Source of the DNA: JBOGGX01 sp050744245
Lineage (GTDB): Bacteria > Actinomycetota > Acidimicrobiia > Acidimicrobiales > JBOGGX01
DNA length: 40,447 nucleotides
Assembly (NCBI GenBank): GCA_050744245.1
Contig: JBOGGX010000191.1
Coordinates: forward strand, 1-40,447
Reading direction: 5' to 3'
In this document: positions 21,457-29,204 of the stretch, one piece after another
How positions within the stretch are numbered: the stretch's first letter is position 1
Layout: each line of letters opens with the position of its first letter
Program-made: the position numbers and the translations under genes
The notes under the pieces: model-generated
What the model was told of the DNA's origin: nothing
The model's input: the letters and a program-made list of their open reading frames with translations, nothing else
Database searches by the model: none

Positions 21457-21492
21457 GGGTGGTTATCGCGCCTATGGGCGCGAGAACCACCC
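21457..21492. repeat. Near-perfect palindrome after ftsH, same family as 11425-11460
   Basis: Left arm GGGTGGTTATCGCGCC, loop TAT, right arm GGGCGCGAGAACCACCC, with a single A-G mismatch. It lies in the 102-bp gap between convergent ftsH and the hydrolase-cyclase gene. Compared with the ahcY palindrome, CC in the left arm is GG and GG in the right arm is CC, so pairing is kept. Confidence 0.8.
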
Positions 21493-21514
21493 CACATCCG
21501 GTTCGGCCGCTCGG

Positions 21515-22867
21515 CTAGCCGGCGGCTTCGAGCTGGGGAAGGTCGGCGCCGAAGAGCGGCCACGTTCCGGGCACGCCCTTGAGCTCGTGGGCGCCCCGCT
21601 CGACGAAGCCGATTCCGGAGCCGGCGACCAGGTCGACCACGGTCCGCGACACCAGGATCTCGCCCGGCTCGGCCCTGGCCTCGACACGCGCGCCGATGTG
21701 CACCGCGATGCCGGCGATGCCGTCGGCGCGCCGCTCGATCTCGCCGGTGTGCAGTCCGGCGCGGATCCGCAGCCCGATCGGCGCCAACGCGTCGCGGATG
21801 GCGGCGGCGCACCGGATACCGCGGGCCGGTCCGTCGAAGGTGGCTACGAACCCGTCGCCCACCGTGTCCACCTCCTGACCACGGAACCGTTCCAGCTCAC
21901 GGCGGACCAGCACCCGATGCGCGTCGAGCAGCTCGGCCCAGCGGACGTCACCCAACCGGGCGGCCAGATCGGTCGAGCCGACGATGTCGGTGAACAGGAT
22001 GGTGGCCAGGACCCGATCGATCGCGGCCCCCGCCGGCGCGCCGGTCAGGAACTCCTGGATCTCGTCGAGGATGCGATCCTGGTCACCAGACCAGTAGGCG
22101 TGCCCCGCGCCGGGCAGCTCGACGTACCCGGCCGCGGGTAGATGCTCGGCCAGGTACCGGCCGTGCTCGACCCGAATGATCGGGTCGCCGCTGCGATGCA
22201 CGACCAGGACCGGGCACTGGACCGCGGGCAGCACATGGCGGACGTCGAGGTCGTGGATCATCCGCAACACGTCGAGCGCCATCCCCGGGCTGGCCCCGTA
22301 CCGTTCGAAGCGGCTGTACCAGTCGCGGAAGCGAGCGTCCCCGGCCACCTCGGGCGCTCGCAGCTCCAGGATCGGGGCCCGCCCCCACGACCTCGCCATC
22401 TCCTGCTGGGCCTTCTCGCGCCACTCCGACGTGATGCCGAACGGGTAGTCGGGCGCCGCTGCGCTCCGAGCGGTGGCGTTGACCAGACCCAGCGCCGACA
22501 CCCGGTCGGGGTAGGTGGCGGCGAACACCACGGCCAGACTGCCGCCGATGCCCGTGCCGAGCAGGGCGGCGCGGCTCGAGCCCACCGCGTCCAGCACCGC
22601 GGTGATGTCGTCCATCCATTGTTCGACGGTGGGCGAGTCGCCCCGAGGCAGCGGGTCGGAGAGCCCGATGCCCCGCATGTTGAGCATCACCACCCGAGCG
22701 AACGAGGCGAGACGGGTGGGAAACCGGGCGAGCCTGGGGTCCTGCCACTGCATCTCCAGGTTGTTGACCCACTCGGGCAGGAACACCACATCGAGCGGAC
22801 CGTCGCCCACCACCTGGTAGGCGACCGCGGCGTTCTCGATCCTCGTGTAGTGGACCTCCGGCTGCAC
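21515..22867 (-). CDS. Alpha/beta-hydrolase-like domain fused to class III nucleotidyl cyclase
   Basis: A 450-residue protein starting at GTG 22867. Residues 1-280 form an alpha/beta-hydrolase fold (VVMLNMRGIGLSDP; late Asp in VVHRSGDPII; His in GAGHAYW). Residues about 285-440 form a class III cyclase domain with metal Asp residues in ILFTDIVGST and VDTVGDGFVATFDG, and the LHTGEIE and GIAVHIGARVEA blocks. Such fusions are common in actinobacteria and should make cAMP or cGMP in the cytoplasm. The hydrolase nucleophile motif reads GTGIG (104-108) instead of GxSxG, so the domain is probably a sensor, not an enzyme. TAGGTT lies 8 nt before the start. Confidence 0.87.
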   Translation of the reverse strand: MQPEVHYTRIENAAVAYQVVGDGPLDVVFLPEWVNNLEMQWQDPRLARFPTRLASFARVVMLNMRGIGLSDPLPRGDSPTVEQWMDDITAVLDAVGSSRAALLGTGIGGSLAVVFAATYPDRVSALGLVNATARSAAAPDYPFGITSEWREKAQQEMARSWGRAPILELRAPEVAGDARFRDWYSRFERYGASPGMALDVLRMIHDLDVRHVLPAVQCPVLVVHRSGDPIIRVEHGRYLAEHLPAAGYVELPGAGHAYWSGDQDRILDEIQEFLTGAPAGAAIDRVLATILFTDIVGSTDLAARLGDVRWAELLDAHRVLVRRELERFRGQEVDTVGDGFVATFDGPARGIRCAAAIRDALAPIGLRIRAGLHTGEIERRADGIAGIAVHIGARVEARAEPGEILVSRTVVDLVAGSGIGFVERGAHELKGVPGTWPLFGADLPQLEAAG

Positions 22868-22875
22868 GCCCGATC

Positions 22876-22881
22876 AACCTA
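22876..22881 (-). promoter_or_regulatory. -10 box for hydrolase-cyclase gene, probably leaderless
   Basis: On the minus strand TAGGTT lies 8 nt before the GTG at 22867. Confidence 0.45.
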
Positions 22882-22932
22882 GTGGCGCCCATTGAGACTC
22901 TGGTCACCGCCCCTCGCTTTCGCCGGCCCGAT

Positions 22933-22956
22933 TAAGTAAAGTCGCTACTTACGTAA
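22933..22956. promoter_or_regulatory. Candidate operator upstream of the SDR gene
   Basis: TAAGTA-N7-TACTTA (22933-22951) is a 6-bp inverted repeat, overlapped by the palindrome TTACGTAA (22949-22956). This is the most AT-rich part of the 117-bp divergent gap. The shape suits a dimeric MarR- or TetR-type repressor; no such regulator is encoded next to it. Confidence 0.5.
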
Positions 22957-22984
22957 ATCAGGGCGGGCCGGGCAAGGGGGCAGC

Positions 22985-23680
22985 ATGCGCGTCGGCGTGA
23001 TCACCGGGGCATCGAGAGGCTTCGGACGGGCGGTGGCCGAGCGGTTGGCCGACGACGGCTGGCACCTCGTCATCGACGGCCGAGACCCGGACACGCTCGA
23101 TCGGGTCGCATCGGCGCTCGGCGCCCGCACCGAGGTGACCGCCATCGCCGGCGACGTCGGGGATCCCGTGCATCGACGGGCGCTGGCCGCGGCGGCCGCC
23201 GAACTGGGCCGCCTCGACCTGCTGATGAACAACGCCAGTGAGCTCGGTCCCTCGCCGATGCCGGGGCTCGATCGGTTCCCCCTCGACGAGCTGAGCCGGG
23301 TCCTCGACGTCAACGTCGTCGCGCCGCTCGGGCTGGTCCAGCTCACGCTGCCGCTGCTGGCCGCATCGGACGGCGTCGTCGTCAACGTCACCTCGGACGC
23401 CGCAGTCGAGGGGTACGAAGGGTGGGGCGGGTACGGGTCGTCCAAGGCCGCGCTCGAGCAGCTGAGCCGGGTCCTCGCCTCCGAGCAGCCGGGCCTCGGC
23501 GTGTACTGGTTCGACCCCGGCGACATGCGCACCGACATGCACCAGGCCGCCTTCCCGGGCGACGACATCTCCGACCGGCCCGAGCCCGAGACCGTGGTGC
23601 CGGCACTGGTCCGGCTGGTGACCGAGCGCCCGCCGAGCGGCCGCTACCGGGCGGCCGACCTCCTGACGGTCGCCAGATGA
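22985..23680 (+). CDS. Short-chain dehydrogenase/reductase
   Basis: A 231-residue classical SDR. The cofactor loop TGASRGFG is at 7-14, NNAS follows the fourth strand, and the catalytic pair is Tyr150-x3-Lys154 in YGSSK, with a Ser in NVTSDA before it. PGDMRTDMH is the usual post-catalytic substrate-lid segment. The loop and the acidic residue after strand 2 do not decide between NADH and NADPH. The substrate is unknown. GGGGG lies 4 nt before the ATG at 22985. The candidate operator just upstream suggests inducible expression. The queA-like gene follows after 88 bp. Confidence 0.87.
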   Translation: MRVGVITGASRGFGRAVAERLADDGWHLVIDGRDPDTLDRVASALGARTEVTAIAGDVGDPVHRRALAAAAAELGRLDLLMNNASELGPSPMPGLDRFPLDELSRVLDVNVVAPLGLVQLTLPLLAASDGVVVNVTSDAAVEGYEGWGGYGSSKAALEQLSRVLASEQPGLGVYWFDPGDMRTDMHQAAFPGDDISDRPEPETVVPALVRLVTERPPSGRYRAADLLTVAR

Positions 23681-23768
23681 GCGGGCCAGGTCAAAGTCGA
23701 CGCATCTGCAGTCGAATTCCGACCGTGAGTGCGTCGAGAATGCCTGGCCGCGGCCGGAGCCCGCAACC

Positions 23769-24827
23769 GTGAGCGCGCCGGCCCTGCTCGACGACCAGCA
23801 TGGCGACCGGCTCACCTTCGAGCTGTTGCCCGAGCTGGAGGCCCACGAGCCGCCCGAAGCGCGCGACGAGGTGCGGATGCTCGTCGCCTGGCGGCGGCAC
23901 GACTGCGCGATCGACGCCGCCTTTCGCGACCTCCCCGACTTCCTCGACCCGGGCGACCTCGTCGTGGTCAACACGTCGGCCACCATCCCCGCAGCCATCG
24001 ACGCCTTCGCCGCCGGCGGCGGCACGGCGCTCACCGTCCACTTCTCGACCGAGCTCGCCGATCACCGGTGGGTGATCGAGCTCCGGCAGCTCGACGGCAC
24101 GACGACCGAGCGATGGTCAGGACCGCCGCCCGCCCCCCGGCTGACGCTCGCCGGCGGAGCCACGGCCACGCTGGTCGAGCCCTACCTCGGCAGCTCCCGC
24201 CTGTGGGTGGCCGAGATCCGTACCCCCGGCTCGGTGCTGGCCCACCTGGCCGCGCACGGGCGTCCGATCCGCTACCGCTACGTGGCCGAGCCGTGGCCGC
24301 TGGCGACCTACCAGACCGTCTACGCCACCGCACCGGGCAGCGCCGAGATGCCGAGCGCGGGCCGGCCGTTCACCGCCGAGGTGATCACCCGCCTGGTGGC
24401 CAAGGGGATCGGGGTGACCCCGCTGCTGCTGCACACGGGCGTCGCGTCGCTCGACGCCGACGAGCAGCCGTACCCGGAGTGGTACCGCGTCCCGGTCGAG
24501 ACCGCCGATCGGGTCAACGCCACCCGCCGGGCCGGTGGACGGGTCATCGCCGTGGGCACCACGGTCGTCCGGGCCCTCGAGAGCGCCGCGGCCGGCGACG
24601 GCTCGGTCGTGGCCACCCAGGGCTGGACCGACCTCGTGGTCACCCCCGAACGGGGCGTCGGGGTCGTCGACGGATTGCTCACCGGATGGCACGAGCCCGA
24701 GGCCTCACACCTACGGATGCTGGAAGCGGTCGCCGGGCGGGACGTGCTCGAGCGGTCGTACGCCAAGGCGATCGCCGGCCGCTACCGCTGGCACGAGTTC
24801 GGCGACGTCCACCTGATCCTGCCCTGA
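23769..24827 (+). CDS. queA: QueA-like S-adenosylmethionine:tRNA ribosyltransferase-isomerase
   Basis: A 352-residue protein starting at GTG 23769. LPELEAHEPPEARDEVRMLV and FRDLPDFLDPGDLVVVNTSATIPA match the QueA N-terminal pattern; the central YQTVYATAPGSAEMPSAGRPFT and the C-terminal GVGVVDGLLTGWHEPEASHL correspond to conserved QueA blocks. QueA moves ribose from SAM to preQ1 at the tRNA wobble base to make epoxyqueuosine. The sequence diverges from the classical enzyme (VNTSAT rather than NNTRV), and no other queuosine gene is nearby, so the true substrate may differ. Confidence 0.72.
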   Translation: MSAPALLDDQHGDRLTFELLPELEAHEPPEARDEVRMLVAWRRHDCAIDAAFRDLPDFLDPGDLVVVNTSATIPAAIDAFAAGGGTALTVHFSTELADHRWVIELRQLDGTTTERWSGPPPAPRLTLAGGATATLVEPYLGSSRLWVAEIRTPGSVLAHLAAHGRPIRYRYVAEPWPLATYQTVYATAPGSAEMPSAGRPFTAEVITRLVAKGIGVTPLLLHTGVASLDADEQPYPEWYRVPVETADRVNATRRAGGRVIAVGTTVVRALESAAAGDGSVVATQGWTDLVVTPERGVGVVDGLLTGWHEPEASHLRMLEAVAGRDVLERSYAKAIAGRYRWHEFGDVHLILP

Positions 24828-24872
24828 ACGGCCGTCGGCAATGGCGAACGTGGTGACCGTCCGAGGCCGCCC

Positions 24873-24901
24873 CTGACGCCGACTTCTCGCAGGTCTATAG
24901 T
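24873..24901 (+). promoter_or_regulatory. Sigma70-type promoter for the LamG gene
   Basis: CTGACG (24873-24878) and TATAGT (24896-24901) are separated by 17 bp, close to the consensus. Transcription would start near 24908, leaving about a 75-nt leader before the ATG at 24982. Confidence 0.6.
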
Positions 24902-24981
24902 TGGCTCGGGCTCAGGCGGAGTCCGTCGACCCTCGCGTGGTCGACACCGCGACCGCGGGTGGCGGGAAAGGCTGGGAATTG

Positions 24982-25276
24982 ATGAGTCCTCAGCGGCGGA
25001 ATCGTCGACCGCGGCCCGGCACGGCCAGGGGCGTACACCCAACGACCACGTTCAGACGGGGGCTGATCCTCCAGCCCAAACGCGTCGCCACGGCGCTGGT
25101 GCTGGTAGGTCACGTCCTCGCCGCGTTCGCGCTGGCGGCGTCGCCGGCGCACGCCGCCGGGGCGTGGTCACGGTCCCGGACCACGCGAGCCTCCGTATCA
25201 CCACGAACCTGACCGCGGAGGCTCGCATCAGAGTCTCGGCCGCCACCGCGGCCAACATCATCGTGGGGAAGGAGGG
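24982..25276 (+). pseudogene. Frameshifted 5' end of the LamG-domain exoprotein gene
   Basis: From ATG 24982 the frame gives a basic N terminus and a signal peptide ending in ASPAHAAG (about residues 30-60), then runs off into nonsense and stops at 25210-25212. LamG sequence (VVTVPDHASLRITTNLT, then AANIIVGKEGWELGIE) resumes one frame over from about 25164, and the next LamG part (RFFVYFGHGFGAAWKS) lies in the third frame from about 25300. Two frameshifts therefore separate the signal peptide from the body. This is either a decayed gene or two base errors in the sequence. Confidence 0.65.
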
Positions 25277-28246
25277 TTGGGAGCTCGGCATCGAGCCCCT
25301 CCCCTGGGCCGGTTCTTCGTCTACTTCGGCCACGGCTTCGGCGCGGCCTGGAAGAGCGCCAAGTCAGGTGCCCTTGATCGCGATCGGTGGTACACGGTCG
25401 CCGAAACCTACGACGGCGCGAGGTTGCGGGTGTTCGTCGACGGCATTCTGCAGGCGACCGAACCCATGACGGGGTCGATCCCCCAGACCGCCCAGCCGCT
25501 GCGGATCGGGTCGGTCTATGGCGTCGTCGGCCAACCCGACTGGTTCAACGGGGTCATCGACGAGGTTCACGTCTCCAACGTCGTGCGGTTCACCGACCAC
25601 TACGTCGTTCCCAACGGTCCGGCCACCGCCGACGCGAACACCCGTGGGCTCTGGCATCTCGACGAAGGCACCGGCTCGACGGCGATCGACTCGTCCAGCT
25701 TCCTCAACCACGGCACCGTGAGCCCCCAAGGCGCGTCGTGGACGACCGATTCTCCGTTCGCCGACCCCGACACGGTCCCGCCCGTCATGACCGGCGTCGC
25801 CGTCGACACCATCACCGCGACGACGGCGACCGTGACGTGGGACACCGATGAGCCCTCGACGACGCAGGTGGCCTACGGGCCGACGTCGGCCTACGGCAGC
25901 ACCACGACCGAAGACCCCATCCGCGTCACCGGACATGGCCAGACGCTCACGGGCCTGAACCCCTCGACCACCTACCACCTGCAGGCGCGCAGCGCAGACC
26001 TCCACGGCCAAGAGTCGACGTCCGCCGATGTCACCTTTACGACCGGCCCGACGAGCTCTGAGGCGGCGGTCATGGGTCAGTGGTCGCCGCTCATGGACTG
26101 GCCGATCGTCGCCGTGCACACGGTCCAGCTCCACACCGGGAAGATCCTCATGTGGGACGCCTGGGAGCGACCGTCGCATCCCTACGTGTACGACCCCGCC
26201 GCGGGAACGTGGGACGAGATCCCGAATCCCTATGGGCTCTGGTTCAACGGAACGAGCGGATCCGTCACCGTCCCCGATGACGCCAGCCTTGATCTGACCA
26301 ACCGCTTCACGTTGTCCGCGTGGATTCGGCCGACAACCGTGACCGGTTGGCGCACGGTGCTCATGAAGGAGCGACCAGGCGGGCTCGAGTACGCACTGTA
26401 CGGCGGTGACGGGTCTGGTCGAGCCGCCGCCTATGCGTTCGTCGGTGGTGACCAGGGCGTCACCGCACCGTCGGCGCTCCCGGCCGACGCTTGGCGGCAT
26501 CTCGCGGCGACCTACGACGGTGGTGCTCTTCGGCTCTACACCGACGGGGTCCTCGTCGCGACCAGGTCCCTGCCCGGGGCGGTGCCGCCGTCGACGGGCG
26601 CGCTGAAGATCGGGGGCAACGCGGTGTGGAGCGAGTGGTTCTCGGGCCTGATCGACGACGTCCGCGTCTACAACCGGGCCTTGACGGCCACCGAGATCGC
26701 AGGCGACATGAACACACCGGTCACGCCGATGACGCCACCTCCACCCGACACGCAGCCGCCTACGGCACCAAGCGGCCTGACGGCGACGGCCGCGGCCAGC
26801 ACGGTGACGCTGGGGTGGGCGGCGGCAACCGACAACGTCGGCGTGACCGGCTACGACGTCCACCGGTCCACCACCGCCGGCTTCACACCCAGCCCGGCCA
26901 CCTTGATCGCCACCACCGTGTCGCTCGGCCACGTCGATGCGGGTCTGGCGCCTGGCACCTACCACTACCGCGTGATCGCTCGCGACCTTGCCGGGTTGTC
27001 GGGCCCACCGTCGGCCGCGGCCCAGGCGACCATTCAAGGTGACCTGTCGACGCCAACGATGCCGACGAACCTCGTCGCGACCGGAGGCATCGGGCAGGTC
27101 GGCCTCTCGTGGACGGCCTCGACCGACGACGTGGGCGTGTCGGCGTACGACGTCCACCGTTCGACGACGCCGGGCTTCGACCCGAGTGACGCCACGCACA
27201 TCGGAACGGTCACGGCCACGACCTACCTCGACTCGAACCTGCCCGCGGGGACCTACCGATATCGCGTCGTCGCCAGGGACGCGGCGGGACGGTCGAGCGA
27301 GCCGTCCTCCGACGTGCCCGGCATCTCGAGCGCCGACGGCCCGCCGACGGTCGCGGTCACGGCACCGACCGCCGACGCGACCGTGGCGGGCACGGTCCAG
27401 CTCACGGCCGCGGCGGGCGACGACGTCGGCATCGCCGGGGTGCAGTTCAGGGTCGACGGCGCCAGCGTGGGCGCCGAGGACACGACGTCGCCCTACGCGG
27501 CGACGTGGAACTCGACCGTCGTGCCCAATGGGTCACACACGATCACCGCGTTGGCTCGCGACTCGGCGGGCAACGTCACGACGTCGGCGACCGTAGCGGT
27601 CACCGTGGCCAACGCCGCACCCACCGGCTTGGTGGCGGCCTACGGGTTCAACGGGGCCGCCGGCTCGACCGTCGGCGACTCCTCCGGCCTCGCGAACACC
27701 GGCACGATCTCGGGCGCCACCAGGACGGCGGCCGGCAGGGTTGGTGGGGCGTTGACGTTCGACGGTGTCAACGACTCCGTCACCATCCCCGACGCGACCA
27801 GCCTGGACCTGACCGGCTCGTTCACGCTGTCGGCCTGGCTCCGACCGTCGACGGTGTCGGGCTGGCGGACGGTGATCCTCAAGGAAGGCGGACCGACCGG
27901 ACTGGCCTATGGGCTCCACGGCTCGACGAACAGCAACCGGCCCGGCGGCTACGCCTCGATCGGCGGGGCCGACCGTGAGCTCAACGCCACGGTACCGCTG
28001 GTGGCCAACGCCTGGCGCCATCTCGCTCTCACCTACGACGGCGCCACCATGCGCATCTACATCGACGGTGCGCTGGTCGGCACTCGGAGCCAGACCGGGA
28101 CGGTCACGACGACGACCGGAACGTTGAGGATCGGCGGCAATTCCGTGTGGGGCGAGTGGTTCGCCGGGCAGATCGACGAGGTCCGGGTCTACAACCGGGC
28201 GCTCACCGCGGCCGAGATCACGAACGCGATGAACACCCCGATCTAG
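25277..28246 (+). CDS. LamG/fibronectin-III multidomain secreted protein, body of the gene
   Basis: A 989-residue frame whose apparent TTG start at 25277 is only the point where the frame opens. Approximate order: partial LamG (1-160), FN3-like (165-260), a short galactose-oxidase-like segment (265-318, MGQWSPLMDWPIVAVHTVQL), LamG (318-475), FN3 (490-585), FN3 (590-685), Ig-like (690-785, PPTVAVTAPTADATV), LamG (790-989). LamG units share TLSAWIRP, AWRHLAATYDG and DDVRVYNRALTATEI. Such proteins are extracellular and bind or process carbohydrates. No membrane anchor or sorting signal is seen at the C terminus. With the 5' fragments it would be one exported protein of about 1090 residues. Confidence 0.8.
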   Translation: MGARHRAPPLGRFFVYFGHGFGAAWKSAKSGALDRDRWYTVAETYDGARLRVFVDGILQATEPMTGSIPQTAQPLRIGSVYGVVGQPDWFNGVIDEVHVSNVVRFTDHYVVPNGPATADANTRGLWHLDEGTGSTAIDSSSFLNHGTVSPQGASWTTDSPFADPDTVPPVMTGVAVDTITATTATVTWDTDEPSTTQVAYGPTSAYGSTTTEDPIRVTGHGQTLTGLNPSTTYHLQARSADLHGQESTSADVTFTTGPTSSEAAVMGQWSPLMDWPIVAVHTVQLHTGKILMWDAWERPSHPYVYDPAAGTWDEIPNPYGLWFNGTSGSVTVPDDASLDLTNRFTLSAWIRPTTVTGWRTVLMKERPGGLEYALYGGDGSGRAAAYAFVGGDQGVTAPSALPADAWRHLAATYDGGALRLYTDGVLVATRSLPGAVPPSTGALKIGGNAVWSEWFSGLIDDVRVYNRALTATEIAGDMNTPVTPMTPPPPDTQPPTAPSGLTATAAASTVTLGWAAATDNVGVTGYDVHRSTTAGFTPSPATLIATTVSLGHVDAGLAPGTYHYRVIARDLAGLSGPPSAAAQATIQGDLSTPTMPTNLVATGGIGQVGLSWTASTDDVGVSAYDVHRSTTPGFDPSDATHIGTVTATTYLDSNLPAGTYRYRVVARDAAGRSSEPSSDVPGISSADGPPTVAVTAPTADATVAGTVQLTAAAGDDVGIAGVQFRVDGASVGAEDTTSPYAATWNSTVVPNGSHTITALARDSAGNVTTSATVAVTVANAAPTGLVAAYGFNGAAGSTVGDSSGLANTGTISGATRTAAGRVGGALTFDGVNDSVTIPDATSLDLTGSFTLSAWLRPSTVSGWRTVILKEGGPTGLAYGLHGSTNSNRPGGYASIGGADRELNATVPLVANAWRHLALTYDGATMRIYIDGALVGTRSQTGTVTTTTGTLRIGGNSVWGEWFAGQIDEVRVYNRALTAAEITNAMNTPI

Positions 28247-28301
28247 ACATCCACCGGGGCGTGAGCTACCGCGTGGGCCGCCGCAACTTCGGACCGGTGC
28301 C

Positions 28302-28307
28302 TAGCGT
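28302..28307 (+). promoter_or_regulatory. -10 box for VOC gene, probably leaderless
   Basis: TAGCGT lies 7 nt before the ATG at 28315. Confidence 0.5.
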
Positions 28308-28314
28308 TGGGTCC

Positions 28315-28701
28315 ATGATCACCGCCGTCCACACCCTGATCTATTCCGACGACGCGGAGGCCACCCGTGCGTTCCTCCGCGACGTGCTCGGGTGGCCGTA
28401 CCTCGAGCACGCCGACTCTGGCCGGGGCTGGCTCATCTTCAAGACGGGCCCGAGCGAGCTGGGGGTCCACCCGACCTCGGGCACGTGGGAGGGGGAGACG
28501 TTCTCCTCCCCCCGACACCACTCGATCTCGCTGATGTGCGACGACGTCGAAGCCACCATGGCCGAGCTGAAGGCCAAGGGCGCCGAGTTCTCGGGCGGCA
28601 TCGAGGACATGGAGTTCGGGCTCGCCACCATGATGCAGCTGCCGGGTGCCGACGACATCATGCTCTACCAGGCCGCGCACCCCACCGCGTACGACCTCTG
28701 A
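28315..28701 (+). CDS. VOC (glyoxalase/bleomycin-resistance fold) family protein
   Basis: A 128-residue protein with two beta-alpha-beta-beta-beta halves: ITAVHTLIYSDDAEATRAFLRDVLGW (first) and HHSISLMCDDVEATMAELKAKGAEFSGG (second), ending ADDIMLYQAAHP. This is the vicinal-oxygen-chelate fold. The individual metal ligands cannot be assigned with confidence and the substrate is unknown. The ATG at 28315 is chosen over the longer frame from 28147, which shadows the LamG gene; the TAGCGT box 7 nt upstream supports it. It converges on the thioredoxin gene with 18 bp between stops. Confidence 0.85.
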   Translation: MITAVHTLIYSDDAEATRAFLRDVLGWPYLEHADSGRGWLIFKTGPSELGVHPTSGTWEGETFSSPRHHSISLMCDDVEATMAELKAKGAEFSGGIEDMEFGLATMMQLPGADDIMLYQAAHPTAYDL

Positions 28702-28719
28702 GCCGACCGCGGACGACGC

Positions 28720-29178
28720 TCAGCCGGTGCCGTGGTGGTCGCAGTCGGGCGGCACCGATCCCGGCGCCCGCAGGTCGGCCAGCGTGGCCCACAGGTCGGC
28801 CGCGCTCGGTGGGCCGACAAACGACGCCCGGACGACGCCATCGACGTCGGCCACCACCACCACGGGAACCGCATCGATCCCGTAGCGCCGGTGCAGCTCG
28901 GGGCGGGACCCGAACTCGACGTCCTGCACGGCGACGGACCCGCTCTCGAGCTGGCCGGCCTTGGCCGAGGTGTCGGCGCACGAGAGGCAGGAGGCCGAGC
29001 TGAACACGGCCACCAGCCATGGGGCGTCGGGCCGATCGAAGTCGGCCCGGTCGAGCTGGGCCGGCACGCCCACCCGCCGGGGCTGGGTCGGCCGGTCGGG
29101 AACGGCTCGGCGTCGCAGCACCAGCGCCACCGCCCCGACCACCAGGGCCAGCCCGGCCGTCACGAAGAGCTGCTCCAC
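28720..29178 (-). CDS. Membrane-anchored thioredoxin-like protein
   Basis: A 152-residue protein. One N-terminal helix (about 5-22) followed by RRR gives an anchor; the rest is a thioredoxin fold. The redox motif is CLSC (Cys64, Cys67) in FSSASCLSCADTS, and the cis-proline loop is GIDAVPVVVVAD. The positively charged RRR directly after the helix suggests that the catalytic domain faces the cytoplasm, but topology is uncertain. It might reduce or oxidise envelope proteins. The C terminus has a CDHH that could bind metal. It lies 26 bp downstream of the DUF5719 gene on the same strand. Confidence 0.8.
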   Translation of the reverse strand: MEQLFVTAGLALVVGAVALVLRRRAVPDRPTQPRRVGVPAQLDRADFDRPDAPWLVAVFSSASCLSCADTSAKAGQLESGSVAVQDVEFGSRPELHRRYGIDAVPVVVVADVDGVVRASFVGPPSAADLWATLADLRAPGSVPPDCDHHGTG

Positions 29179-29204
29179 GGCTCCAGCCTGCCCGCGGGTG
29201 CCGG

